The notes beneath the pieces are model-generated. The model had not been told where the DNA came from and ran no database searches. It worked only from the letters and a program-made list of their open reading frames with translations. The position numbers and the translations under genes were made by a program. A stretch of 51,943 bases of DNA from positions 1 through 51,943 of the forward strand of contig JARGNR010000045.1 in NCBI GenBank assembly GCA_029212405.1. Direction: 5' to 3'. Positions 35,260-44,345 of this stretch are shown here, one piece after another; positions within the stretch are counted from its first letter, which is position 1; each line of letters begins with the position of its first letter. The stretch comes from Saprospiraceae bacterium (GTDB taxonomy: Bacteria; Bacteroidota; Bacteroidia; Chitinophagales; Saprospiraceae).

Positions 35260-38181
35260 ATGCGGATAAAAGTATTGATAATAGGATTGCTTTTGTACTG
35301 TCAACAAGGTGGACTTGCTCAGATATCACAAGACCAGTGGGTAGATAGTATATACAATAACATGACCATAGACGAAAAAATTGGTCAGTTATTTATGATC
35401 CGAGCATCCGCTAAACGGAATGAAGCAGAAGCAAAAAAAGTCTTAGGATACATCTCAAAATATCATGTCGGTGGTATTTGTTTTTTTCAAGGGGACCCAG
35501 TTCAGTTGGTCAATCTTGTCAATCGGTATCAAAGCAATTCTAAAATACCTCTGCTTACATCAATCGATGGTGAATGGGGTTTGGGAATGAGATACCCTAA
35601 ACAAACCATCAGTTTCCCTAGAGCTCTAACATTGGGGGCCATACAAGATAATAACCTTATTTTCGAAATGGGTAAACACATAGGGACTCATTGCAAACGG
35701 GTAGGCCTGAATGTAAATTTTGCTCCTGTAGTCGACGTCAATAACAATCCTTCAAATCCCGTTATCAATAACAGATCCTTTGGCGAAGACAAGTACAATG
35801 TAGCAACAAAAGGATACCACTACATGAAAGGTATGGAGGAGGTAGGCGTCATGTCGTGTGCGAAACACTTTCCAGGCCATGGTGATACGGATACCGATAG
35901 TCACTATGACCTCCCTCAGATAAATCATACGAAAAAGCGACTAGACAGCATAGAATTAATGCCATTTCGTTCTTTAATCAAACAAGGAATAGGAAGTGTA
36001 ATGGTTGCACATCTTAATATCCCTATCATAGATAATAGAGAGAATCGACCTACTACGCTATCAAAAAGTGCAGTCACCGATTTGCTCAGAAACGAATTGA
36101 TGTTTAATGGGCTCATCTATACAGATGCTATGGAAATGAAAGGAGTGACCAAACATTTTGCTCCTGGCGATGCAGATAAAGAAGCATTCCTTGCTGGAAA
36201 TGATATTATACTATTACCTGAAAATTTGTCTGCAGGCTTTGAATCTATTAAGAATGGAATTCAAGATCAAACGATTTCTGAAGAACGATTAGAACGGAGT
36301 GTAAAAAGAATATTAAGATCTAAGTTCACTTTAGGAATGACAGATTGGAAAGATATCTCTCATGACAATTTGATGGAGGACATCAACAATAACCACTCTT
36401 TGGCCCTCAAGCAAGAGTTGATCGAAAATGCAATCACTCTAGTATCTAATGAAGAAGATTTGGTGCCTATTTCAAAAATAAATGACATAAAATTTTCTTC
36501 CATATCCATTGGGGCAAAATATACTACTCCCTTTCAAAAGCACCTTTCCAAATATGTAGAATGCGACCATAAACTTCTTGAAAAATCATCCTCTGCTGCT
36601 ACAAAAGGAATTTTGGCAAACTCATTACGTAATTCAGATTATATTATCGTTGGTGTACATGATATGAGTAAGTACGCGACCAAACAATTTGGAATAGACA
36701 TACAAAGTATTGCATTTTTAAAAGCACTTGCTAAAGAGAAAAAGGTGATCGTAGTATTATTTGGCAGCCCTTACGCTCTTAAATATTTTGATGATTTTTC
36801 AAATGTTATCGTTGCCTATGAATCAGATAAAATGACGCAAGAAGTAGCAGCTGAAGCCATATTTGGTGCAATTCCAATCAAAGGTAAATTACCCGTCTCT
36901 GCTTCTGCAAAGTATCCTTATGGTAAAGGATACTACAAAAGCTCTTTAAATAGACTCGGATATTCCGTCCCAGAACGAGTAGGAATGAATTCAAAAACAC
37001 TCGCTGGCATTGATACTATTGTAGAGGAAATGATTGCAAAAAAAGCAGCACCAGGTTGTCAAGTTCTAGCTGCAAAAGATGGTAAAATTATTTTTCAAAA
37101 GTCATATGGCCATTTCACATACAATAAAAAAAGAGCCGTTAAAGATACAGATATTTATGATGTAGCCTCTGTTACTAAAGTTTGTGCCTCTACGATTTCA
37201 TTGATGAAACTTTATGATGATCAAAAATTTGATCTGAATGCACCCATTGATAGATATATTGCAGAAGCGGATACCTCCAACAAGGGTAACCTTAGTGTAC
37301 GATTGGCATTAGCACATCATGCTCGCCTTGCAGGATGGATTCCTTTTTATAAAAAAACGGTAAGTGAGAGTAGACGAAACCCCAAACCCTTGAAAAAATA
37401 TTATTCGCGATATTTAAAGCCAGGATTTACTATTCCTGTTGCGGACAGTTTATTTTTAAGAACAGATTATAAAGATTCTATTTGGAGTAGAATTTATGTA
37501 AGTGAGTTGAAAGAAAGATTTGGTTATAAATACTCTGATCTAGCATTTTATTTAATGCATAAAACAATTGAAAACTTAGTACGTGAGCCCATTAATACTT
37601 TTACTTCTAAAACATTTTACGAACCATTGGGACTGAATAAAACTGGATATTTACCCTTAAATAAACATTCCAAATCAAATATTGCTCCTTCAGAAAAAGA
37701 TACGTATTTCAGGAATCAAATCATACAAGGACATGTGCATGATATGGGGGCGGCTATGCTCGGCGGAGTAAGTGGGCATGCAGGTCTTTTCAGCAATGCA
37801 AAAGAGATTGCAATAATCTATCAAATGCTATTAAATGGTGGAAGTTATGGAGGTAAAGAATACATAAAACCTGAAACAGTGAAACTTTTCACTTCAAGGT
37901 ATCATGAAAGTACAAGAAGGGGATTAGGGTTTGATATGAAAGAATTAAATGCAGATAAAACAGCAAATATGTCAGAAATGGCATCCAACAATACATTCGG
38001 ACATCTTGGATTCACAGGGATTGCAGCATTTGCTGATCCAGATGAAGACTTGATTTTCATTTTTGTTTCCAATAGAACATACCCAAGTATGAACAACTAC
38101 AAATTTAGCAAAGGAGAATATCGACCTAGGGTACAATCTCAGATATATAAGTCAATCTTCAAAAATGAAGTTCTCCCATAA
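35260..38181 (+). CDS. Bifunctional GH3 beta-N-acetylglucosaminidase / beta-lactamase-family serine hydrolase
   Basis: A 973-residue exported fusion with signal peptide ending GLAQ. The N-terminal GH3 domain (about 25-350) carries the NagZ-type motif KHFPGHGDTDTDSH (from residue 202; His-Asp general acid dyad) and YTDAMEMKGV with the probable nucleophile Asp. A GH3 C-domain-like part follows (about 390-560). The last 400 residues are a class C beta-lactamase/DD-peptidase-like domain: SVTK (S637, K640), YSDLAFYLM (Tyr motif) and GHLGFTG (KTG-like). Together the two activities would release GlcNAc units and trim or bind peptides of peptidoglycan. Such fusions occur in Bacteroidota. Confidence 0.9.
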   Translation: MRIKVLIIGLLLYCQQGGLAQISQDQWVDSIYNNMTIDEKIGQLFMIRASAKRNEAEAKKVLGYISKYHVGGICFFQGDPVQLVNLVNRYQSNSKIPLLTSIDGEWGLGMRYPKQTISFPRALTLGAIQDNNLIFEMGKHIGTHCKRVGLNVNFAPVVDVNNNPSNPVINNRSFGEDKYNVATKGYHYMKGMEEVGVMSCAKHFPGHGDTDTDSHYDLPQINHTKKRLDSIELMPFRSLIKQGIGSVMVAHLNIPIIDNRENRPTTLSKSAVTDLLRNELMFNGLIYTDAMEMKGVTKHFAPGDADKEAFLAGNDIILLPENLSAGFESIKNGIQDQTISEERLERSVKRILRSKFTLGMTDWKDISHDNLMEDINNNHSLALKQELIENAITLVSNEEDLVPISKINDIKFSSISIGAKYTTPFQKHLSKYVECDHKLLEKSSSAATKGILANSLRNSDYIIVGVHDMSKYATKQFGIDIQSIAFLKALAKEKKVIVVLFGSPYALKYFDDFSNVIVAYESDKMTQEVAAEAIFGAIPIKGKLPVSASAKYPYGKGYYKSSLNRLGYSVPERVGMNSKTLAGIDTIVEEMIAKKAAPGCQVLAAKDGKIIFQKSYGHFTYNKKRAVKDTDIYDVASVTKVCASTISLMKLYDDQKFDLNAPIDRYIAEADTSNKGNLSVRLALAHHARLAGWIPFYKKTVSESRRNPKPLKKYYSRYLKPGFTIPVADSLFLRTDYKDSIWSRIYVSELKERFGYKYSDLAFYLMHKTIENLVREPINTFTSKTFYEPLGLNKTGYLPLNKHSKSNIAPSEKDTYFRNQIIQGHVHDMGAAMLGGVSGHAGLFSNAKEIAIIYQMLLNGGSYGGKEYIKPETVKLFTSRYHESTRRGLGFDMKELNADKTANMSEMASNNTFGHLGFTGIAAFADPDEDLIFIFVSNRTYPSMNNYKFSKGEYRPRVQSQIYKSIFKNEVLP

Positions 38182-38199
38182 TAATCCAAAACGGATGAA

Positions 38200-39429
38200 T
38201 TAAAGTTCTTCCCTTACAAAAGCACTGACTTTCCCTGCTCTATATGCTGGCAATATTGAAGCCAACCAACCAATACAAACTACTGTCGCTGTCACAATTA
38301 CAAAATCAGTCCATTTCAACTCTATTGGATACGCACTAATCATAAATCCGTCTGGAATGGTAACTAGACCGTAATACTTTTGCAGATAGTACAAAATCAA
38401 AGCCAACAATGTACCCAAAATGAGTCCAACACCAGTTATAATTATTCCTTCCATCAAAAATATATTTCTGATGTTTTTTGTTTCTAGTCCCATGCTACGT
38501 AATATGGCAATATCTTTCTTTTTTTCTAAAACCATCATCCAAAGTGAACCGATCATATTGAATGCAATAATACCCAACACCAAAACAACAATTAAGAAAC
38601 TAATCCATTTTTCAATGTTCATTATTTTCAAAAAAGATTCTTCTTGATCATATCGGTTTTTGATTGCAAAATTATCTCCTAAAACCGTTACTAGTTCCGC
38701 TCTAATTTCATCTTCATCATGGTCTTCCGAAAGTTTAATTTCGAGTGCTGAAATTTTATTTTCTTGACTCAACAATCTATTCACCGACTCATAGTTAGTT
38801 ATGATATATTGAACATCAGCTTCACTCCCCACAGCAAATGTCCCCGATGGATAAATATTCATTTGCTTAAACTCCTTTCCCATTTTATTCAAAATGGATG
38901 TATTCTTTCGAATGGGCATAAATGCTTTTACAGGAGTTAGCGCATCTTTATGATTAATTGAAAGGTTAATACTTAATCCTTTACCTAAAACTCCAAAGTT
39001 TATTCGATCCTCTTTCAACTTAAAATCTCCTGATTCGATGGTGGAGTCTATGGACGTTACACTTTTATAATTTGAATCAACCCCTTTTATAATACCTGGT
39101 TTCTGAATATCCTTATATTCAAAAATACACACCTCCTCTACAGTTTTTGAAATCCCAATAATTCCTTCAATGGCATCCAATTGTATGATTTGAGTAGAAT
39201 CCAATTCAAAGTATTTGCCATCAATTGGAACTATTTTTAGATCGGGGTTAAACGAATTATACAGTCCTGAAAGTAGGCTTTCGAATCCATTAAAAACAGA
39301 TAGAATCAGTATGAGGGCAGAAGTCCCAATGGTGATCCCAATAACTGAAATCCATGTAATGATATTTACGGCACTGGTTGACTTTTTTGCCAAGAGATAC
39401 CTCTTTGCTATTTCAAATGTAAAATTCAT
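38200..39429 (-). CDS. ABC transporter permease, LolC/LolE-like (FtsX family)
   Basis: A 409-residue inner-membrane permease with the LolC/E architecture: N-terminal FEIAKRYLLAKKSTSAVNIITWISVIGITIGTSALIL (helix 1), a large periplasmic MacB_PCD-like domain (about 45-270), and three C-terminal helices with ALRSMGLET-like ILRSMGLETKNIRNIFLMEG. The C-terminus (LPAYRAGKVSAFVREEL) is usual for the group. Such permeases extract lipoproteins for transport to the outer membrane. No ATPase gene is adjacent. The start overlaps the stop of the upstream HAD gene by 4 bases. Confidence 0.9.
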   Translation of the reverse strand: MNFTFEIAKRYLLAKKSTSAVNIITWISVIGITIGTSALILILSVFNGFESLLSGLYNSFNPDLKIVPIDGKYFELDSTQIIQLDAIEGIIGISKTVEEVCIFEYKDIQKPGIIKGVDSNYKSVTSIDSTIESGDFKLKEDRINFGVLGKGLSINLSINHKDALTPVKAFMPIRKNTSILNKMGKEFKQMNIYPSGTFAVGSEADVQYIITNYESVNRLLSQENKISALEIKLSEDHDEDEIRAELVTVLGDNFAIKNRYDQEESFLKIMNIEKWISFLIVVLVLGIIAFNMIGSLWMMVLEKKKDIAILRSMGLETKNIRNIFLMEGIIITGVGLILGTLLALILYYLQKYYGLVTIPDGFMISAYPIELKWTDFVIVTATVVCIGWLASILPAYRAGKVSAFVREEL

Positions 39430-40064
39430 TGGCGCGCTGCTTCAAGGTAATGATGAAACACATCCATAATTTCTTTTTCTGGATTATGACACACAGCGTT
39501 CAATCCCACTTGAAGCGCCTTTTCCACATTTTCTTCATTTTCATCTATATACAACGTCTCCTCTGCCTTTATATTCGCATCCTCAAGCACTTTTTCATAA
39601 ATCTCACCTTCTGGTTTTCGTAAGTGTATGTTATGGGAATAGTAGGTCTTATTAAAAAAACGTGTGTCAAAATCAATGATCTGATGTTTTCTCTTTAAAT
39701 CTTTCCTTATCCATTCCAAATGAAGATCATTGCAATTACTCAGCAGAAATAAGGAGAATTTGTCTTTTAAACTGGACAAAAACTCAAATCGATCAGGATT
39801 CCACCCCAATAGCCTTGCATTCCATGCTTTAATCAACTTGTCAGGCTGAGGAGTCAGCTTCGAAGATACTTTCTGTAAATTCCATAAGAAGGTTTCCGTA
39901 TTGATCTCCCCTTTTTCATATCCGAGCATAATCTTAAATATATGCGCAGGCACTTGTTTGGAATCAATCTCAACACCCATAACTTCACTCAATCTAGAAT
40001 ATGTCAACTCATAGTCTGAATTCAATAAAACACCGTCAAAACCAAAGATGATATTCTTAATCAT
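39426..40064 (-). CDS. HAD-superfamily protein lacking the nucleophile aspartate
   Basis: A 212-residue HAD-fold protein similar to the HAD-IA group with a helical cap. Motif I reads IIFGFDGVLLNSD: where the family has DxDGV or DLGGV, the nucleophile position 8 is Gly and only D10 is present. Codon 8 is GGT, one base from GAT. The other motifs look intact: LLSNCND (motif II, S109-N110), RKPEGEIY (motif III, K150) and YIDENEEN (motif IV, D174). It may be catalytically dead, acting as a binding protein, or carry a sequencing or real point change. It overlaps the permease gene by 4 bases, suggesting coupled translation. Confidence 0.86.
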   Translation of the reverse strand: MIKNIIFGFDGVLLNSDYELTYSRLSEVMGVEIDSKQVPAHIFKIMLGYEKGEINTETFLWNLQKVSSKLTPQPDKLIKAWNARLLGWNPDRFEFLSSLKDKFSLFLLSNCNDLHLEWIRKDLKRKHQIIDFDTRFFNKTYYSHNIHLRKPEGEIYEKVLEDANIKAEETLYIDENEENVEKALQVGLNAVCHNPEKEIMDVFHHYLEAARQ

Positions 40065-40151
40065 ATTAGAGGAAATTAATATTTAGCAAATGTATAAATT
40101 ATGTGGTGTAGGATTACGCTTGAGAGGTATTATTATTGCTTCCTTTGATTC

Positions 40152-40652
40152 TTAGGGGTTGATCTTATTTAAATCAACGTTTGAATAATAGCCCAAATCA
40201 ATATCCTTGATCAGTTTTGTAATGTAGGAGATTTGCCCGAGATGATAGCTAAAATGTTCGATAACATGAATAATAATTGACAATGTTGTCTCTTGGTAGC
40301 ATTGCACAACTTTCATTTCATGTAAATCAGCATCCAATAAAAAGGGGAAAGTAGCTCGAACATCTTTTTCTAATTCATCCAATAACTCAATCAACTTTAC
40401 TTTTGTTTTGCGATTAGATGGGTCAAACTCTACTTCTCTTTTACGAATATCCGTTTTTGGTGTATGAGATGATATGAGCCATTGTCTTACATTTCCATTC
40501 AAATGTAAAATTTGATTGTTAATAGAATTCGTATTCTTATTTGGACGATAATACAAATGCTCTTCATCCAACACATCTAGACATTGAAGGATTCTATGTA
40601 TGCCACATTCGATCAACCGAAACTCAATTTGTTGGATTATTGCTTCATTCAT
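40152..40652 (-). CDS. DinB-family protein
   Basis: A 166-residue four-helix-bundle protein of the DinB/YfiT type. Metal-ligand candidates: His in ILHLNGNVRQWL (about residue 51), and the HxxxH-like HVIEHFSYHLGQISYI near residues 127-141. These proteins include bacillithiol/mycothiol transferases and many of unknown activity. It follows thrB by 15 bases on the same strand, and the HAD gene follows 87 bases later. The partner thiol is unknown. Confidence 0.82.
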   Translation of the reverse strand: MNEAIIQQIEFRLIECGIHRILQCLDVLDEEHLYYRPNKNTNSINNQILHLNGNVRQWLISSHTPKTDIRKREVEFDPSNRKTKVKLIELLDELEKDVRATFPFLLDADLHEMKVVQCYQETTLSIIIHVIEHFSYHLGQISYITKLIKDIDLGYYSNVDLNKINP

Positions 40653-40667
40653 AGTATGAGGTATACG

Positions 40668-41603
40668 TTAAAAGAGAAAGGCCCCTTCATTGTTGATTCC
40701 CGATTGAAATGTTTTTACTTTAATTTTTTGATCTCCATATATTTGTTCCGCTGAGCCAACAATTTTTTCGGCTACATATGTATTATTACAAAAAGCGAAC
40801 ATAGATGGACCCGCTCCGCTGATACTAAAACCGAGTGCACCATGGGACAGAGCCGCTTCCTTCATTTTACTAAAACTAGGAATCAACGCAGCTCTTTGGG
40901 GTTCAATTATTACATCATTCAAAGATCTTTTAATCAGTTCAAAATCTGAATTATACATTCCAATAATAAATCCTCCAAGATTTCCAGATTGAAGTATATG
41001 TTGATTCAGTTGGATCGAATCAGATAAAACAGCTCTTGAATCTTTTGTAAGTACTTCAACTTCAGGATAGATTACCACAATTTGAATTCCTTTCGGAACA
41101 TATATTTTATGTACATCCAACGTTTCATTATCTCTAATAAAAGTCATTCCTCCCAGTAAAGATGGGGCGACATTATCAGCGTGCCATGCTCCATCGGCTA
41201 CTTTTTCACCTTCGACAGCGAAACGAAGAATCTCTCTTTTACTCAAACCTGTCTTCAACAACTCGTTTACCGCAAAAACTCCTCCTACAGCGCTAGCAGC
41301 TGAAGAACCTAATCCGCTTCCAAAAGGCATTTTTTTACGAATTGACATTTCTAATGGTTCGTCCTCAGCACCTAAACTTTCTAATAACTTAATGGCAGCC
41401 ACTCCCGCAGTATTTTTCATAGGATCAAGAGGAAGTTTTCCTTTTGCCCCTGTGATTTCAACTATTTTAAGTCCTTTGGATGTACCTCTTTTTAAAAGAA
41501 TTTCATCTCCAGGGCCATCAATTGCAAACCCTAAAATATCGTACCCAACGGCTACATTTGCTACAGTTGCAGGAGCCCAAACTTTCACAGATGTTCTCGC
41601 CAT
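40668..41603 (-). CDS. thrB: Homoserine kinase
   Basis: A 311-residue GHMP kinase phosphorylating homoserine in threonine synthesis. Motifs: VKVWAPATVANVAVGYDILGFAIDGPGD at the N-terminus, the ATP-binding PFGSGLGSSAASAVGG (about residues 93-108), and the C-terminal GALGFSISGAGPSMFAF. Length is normal. In many Bacteroidota thrB sits in a thrA-thrB-thrC cluster; here the neighbours are feoA (divergent) and dinB, so thrB appears separated from thrA and thrC. Its promoter region overlaps that of feoAB. Confidence 0.95.
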   Translation of the reverse strand: MARTSVKVWAPATVANVAVGYDILGFAIDGPGDEILLKRGTSKGLKIVEITGAKGKLPLDPMKNTAGVAAIKLLESLGAEDEPLEMSIRKKMPFGSGLGSSAASAVGGVFAVNELLKTGLSKREILRFAVEGEKVADGAWHADNVAPSLLGGMTFIRDNETLDVHKIYVPKGIQIVVIYPEVEVLTKDSRAVLSDSIQLNQHILQSGNLGGFIIGMYNSDFELIKRSLNDVIIEPQRAALIPSFSKMKEAALSHGALGFSISGAGPSMFAFCNNTYVAEKIVGSAEQIYGDQKIKVKTFQSGINNEGAFLF

Positions 41604-41647
41604 CTCATCTACATTTTGTTTTGAAAATATTTAGTCAATTAAAGGTG

Positions 41648-41655
41648 CAAAACTA
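41648..41655 (-). promoter_or_regulatory. Candidate -7 element of thrB
   Basis: On the minus strand these bases read TAGTTTTG, an exact TAnnTTTG match, 44 bases before the thrB ATG. A TTG lies 23 bases further upstream (41681-41679), near the usual -33 position. Confidence 0.42.
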
Positions 41656-41684
41656 AGAATAGATTTTAATGTATTACACAATTT

Positions 41685-41716
41685 TTTGTGTGCATTCTGA
41701 AGAATTAATATCTTTG
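41685..41716 (+). promoter_or_regulatory. Promoter of feoAB with embedded inverted repeat
   Basis: A -33 TTTG (41685-41688) and a -7 TATCTTTG (41709-41716) are spaced 20 bases apart, matching the Bacteroidota consensus at both elements. Between them is ATTCT-GA-AGAAT (41694-41705), an inverted repeat in the position of a repressor site. An iron-responsive regulator such as Fur or DtxR would fit the gene, but the repeat is short and this is inference. Confidence 0.58.
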
Positions 41717-41738
41717 CTATCTTGATTTAGTCTAAATA

Positions 41739-41972
41739 ATGATAATGGAAGGAAAGTCAGTTTTTGATTTAGAAGTTGGGGAAATCGGTTATGTAAAAAC
41801 ATTTAATAACTTGGATTGTGCTTGTAAATTATTGACGCTGGGCATCCTTCCCAAATCTAAAGTAAAAGTAGTACGAAAATCTCCTTTCGGTGACGCAATT
41901 TATTTGCAGCTGGATGGACATAAAATCGCAATTCGCAATTCCGAAGGGAAAGCAATCTTAATAGAAGATTAA
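41739..41972 (+). CDS. feoA: Ferrous iron transport protein A
   Basis: A 77-residue SH3-like FeoA domain: SVFDLEVGEIGYVKTF, then LLTLGILPKSKVKVVRKSPFGDAIYLQLDGHKIAIRNSEGKAI. It is the small cytoplasmic partner of FeoB. A Met at 41745 is an alternative start. feoB follows after 6 bases; no feoC is seen. The promoter upstream has both consensus elements. Confidence 0.92.
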   Translation: MIMEGKSVFDLEVGEIGYVKTFNNLDCACKLLTLGILPKSKVKVVRKSPFGDAIYLQLDGHKIAIRNSEGKAILIED

Positions 41973-41978
41973 TAGTTA

Positions 41979-44114
41979 ATGGGAGAATTACAGGAGAATT
42001 TGAAAGTAGCGTTGGTTGGAAATCCAAATAGTGGAAAGTCCAGTTTGTTTAATATTTTAACAGGCCTACGTCAGTCTGTTTCGAATTTCCCAGGTGTTAC
42101 GGTTGATAAAAAAGTTGGCTCTGCTATTCTTTCTGATAAATCAAAAGTAACATTAATCGACCTTCCTGGTTTGTATAGTTTACATCCAAACTCTAGAGAT
42201 GAAAAACTAGTGGTGAATATTCTCACCGACCAAAAAGGAGAATATTTTCCAGATTTAGTCATTTACGTTGCGGATGCGACCAACTTAGAACGTCATCTTC
42301 TACTTGCTACACAAATAGTCGATCTGAAAATTCCTATGATTTTCGTTTTGAATATGATTGATATTTTGGAAGAGAAAAATCAAAAAATAGAACCAGAATA
42401 TTTGTCAAAATACTTAGATGTACCTGTCATTCAGATTTCAGGTAGAAAAAGTAAAAATATTGATACGTTAAAGAGCTTGATTAAAGACTATCAAACAAAA
42501 GGATCTGCTGATTTTCTGTCTTCCAAACAATTATATGCTATTCCAAAAACCTTAGAGGGTTTGACTTTTGATATTGCTCAAAATCTCAATGTAAAAAATC
42601 CATATTTAAGCAAAATATTCAGCCATCATTTTGATTGGCTAAATCATTTTTCGGAAGATGAAAAAGAAAAAATAAATTCTATTGCAACAAAACATGAGTT
42701 TGATAATATCAAAAATCAGCTTGATGAAACCATGTCAAGGTACAATGAATTTGGTCCCATTGCGCGAAAAGTTGTAACTCGCGAAACCAATGCACCTTCC
42801 ACTATTACGGACAAGATTGATTCTATAATAACACATAGGATTTTGGGGCCTATTTTATTTTTTGCCATAATGCTATTTGTATTTCAAGCCATCTATTCCT
42901 GGTCTGAGGCCCCAATGGATTGGATCGAACAGTTTTTTGCTTTTTCAGGAAATGCAGTAAGGAATATCATGCCTGAAGGGTGGTATACTGACTTAATTGT
43001 GGATGGTATTATTGCTGGACTAGGTGGCATTTTAATTTTTATTCCTCAGATAACTATTCTTTTCTTACTCATTTCTATACTCGAGGAGACAGGTTATATG
43101 TCTCGGGCGGTCTTTATGTTTGACGGATTAATGCAAAAATTTGGTTTAAATGGAAGGAGTATTGTTTCATTAGTATCTAGTGGTGCATGCGCCATACCGG
43201 CTATTATGGCAACACGAACCATTAGTAGTTGGAAAGAACGATTAAATACAATTCTTGTGTCTCCTCTCATTTCATGCAGTGCACGAATCCCTGTCTATGC
43301 TGTTCTAATTGCTTTTGTGGTCCCAAAAGATCAAACATTTGGAATTTTCAACTTACAAGGACTTGCATTCATGGGATTATACCTACTGGGAATAGCTGGA
43401 GCATTGGCAGCTGCACTTGTATTTAAATACGCACTGAAAGTAGAAAATGATAATTCTTACTTAATGATAGAATTACCACAATACAAACCACCCATTTGGA
43501 AAAATGCAATTTTGAATGTAAAAGAAAAAGTGACCACCTTTATAGTTGAAGCAGGTAAAGTGATTCTTGTCATTTCGATTTTACTTTGGTTTTTGGCAAG
43601 TTACGGTCCTTCCTCAGCTATGAAACAAGCTGAGCTATCCGCTATTGAACATATAGAAACAAACAACTTAACAGAAATTGAAGGGGAAAATTATTTAGCA
43701 GGAAAAAAAATAGAAGCATCTTTTGCTGGCCATTTGGGTAAGTTTATTGAACCAGCGATCAAACCACTTGGATTTGATTGGAAGATTGGAATTGCTCTGA
43801 TTACATCTTTTGCCGCAAGAGAAGTGTTTGTAGGAACCATGGCCACTATTTATTCTGTAGGCTCAGCAGACGATGAAGCTACAGTCAGTGCCCGGATGGC
43901 TGCAGAAATAAATCCCCAAACTGGTGAGAAAGTCTATAATCCAGCTACTTCTTTATCCTTACTGATCTTCTATGTATTTGCTATGCAATGTATGAGTACC
44001 CTTGCAGTAGTTCGCCGAGAAACCAATTCGTGGAAATGGCCAGCAATTCAATTTTTCTTTATGGGAGCAATGGCTTATTTTGGAAGTTTAATTACCTATC
44101 AGCTCTTATCTTAA
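41979..44114 (+). CDS. feoB: Ferrous iron transporter FeoB
   Basis: A 711-residue inner-membrane Fe(II) transporter with an N-terminal G-protein domain: G1 GNPNSGKSS (14-22), G3 DLPGLY (61-66), G4 NMID (125-128). A helical GDI-like linker (about 170-260) follows, then the membrane region with two Gate-type blocks including ISILEETGYMSRAVFMFDGLMQKFGLNGRSIVSLVSSGACAIPAIMATR. The C-terminal Gate block is ITSFAAREVFVGTMATIYSVG. Lengths and motif order are normal. A palindrome and the pckA promoter lie downstream. Confidence 0.96.
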   Translation: MGELQENLKVALVGNPNSGKSSLFNILTGLRQSVSNFPGVTVDKKVGSAILSDKSKVTLIDLPGLYSLHPNSRDEKLVVNILTDQKGEYFPDLVIYVADATNLERHLLLATQIVDLKIPMIFVLNMIDILEEKNQKIEPEYLSKYLDVPVIQISGRKSKNIDTLKSLIKDYQTKGSADFLSSKQLYAIPKTLEGLTFDIAQNLNVKNPYLSKIFSHHFDWLNHFSEDEKEKINSIATKHEFDNIKNQLDETMSRYNEFGPIARKVVTRETNAPSTITDKIDSIITHRILGPILFFAIMLFVFQAIYSWSEAPMDWIEQFFAFSGNAVRNIMPEGWYTDLIVDGIIAGLGGILIFIPQITILFLLISILEETGYMSRAVFMFDGLMQKFGLNGRSIVSLVSSGACAIPAIMATRTISSWKERLNTILVSPLISCSARIPVYAVLIAFVVPKDQTFGIFNLQGLAFMGLYLLGIAGALAAALVFKYALKVENDNSYLMIELPQYKPPIWKNAILNVKEKVTTFIVEAGKVILVISILLWFLASYGPSSAMKQAELSAIEHIETNNLTEIEGENYLAGKKIEASFAGHLGKFIEPAIKPLGFDWKIGIALITSFAAREVFVGTMATIYSVGSADDEATVSARMAAEINPQTGEKVYNPATSLSLLIFYVFAMQCMSTLAVVRRETNSWKWPAIQFFFMGAMAYFGSLITYQLLS

Positions 44115-44173
44115 TTTAAGATTCACAGTTTAAATCTTTGTATTACATTTTTTCTCATATATAAATGTAAATC

Positions 44174-44242
44174 TTACACTAAGTACCTATAGTCAACACC
44201 TACGGGCTTTATGTCATTTTTACACTAAACTTAGTGTAAAAA
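44174..44242. promoter_or_regulatory. Palindromic operator-like site upstream of pckA
   Basis: TTTTTACACTAA (44217-44228) and TTAGTGTAAAAA (44231-44242) form a perfect 12-bp inverted repeat around a 2-base centre. A further copy of the half site, TTACACTAAG, lies at 44174-44183. The palindrome ends 26 bases upstream of the putative pckA -33 box, a typical position for an activator. It could also be a hairpin after feoB, but a 2-base loop makes an RNA terminator unlikely. Confidence 0.5.
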
Positions 44243-44268
44243 AAGCGATTTCTAAACGTATTTTTTTC

Positions 44269-44300
44269 TTTGGATATTTAAAAATACATATTGATTTTTG
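44269..44300 (+). promoter_or_regulatory. Candidate promoter of pckA
   Basis: A -33 TTTG (44269-44272) and -7 GATTTTTG (44293-44300; one mismatch from TAnnTTTG) are 20 bases apart, 45 bases before the pckA ATG. Confidence 0.45.
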
Positions 44301-44345
44301 CTTTAGAATTTAAATGATTATTTCCATAATGAACACTTTTAAAGT

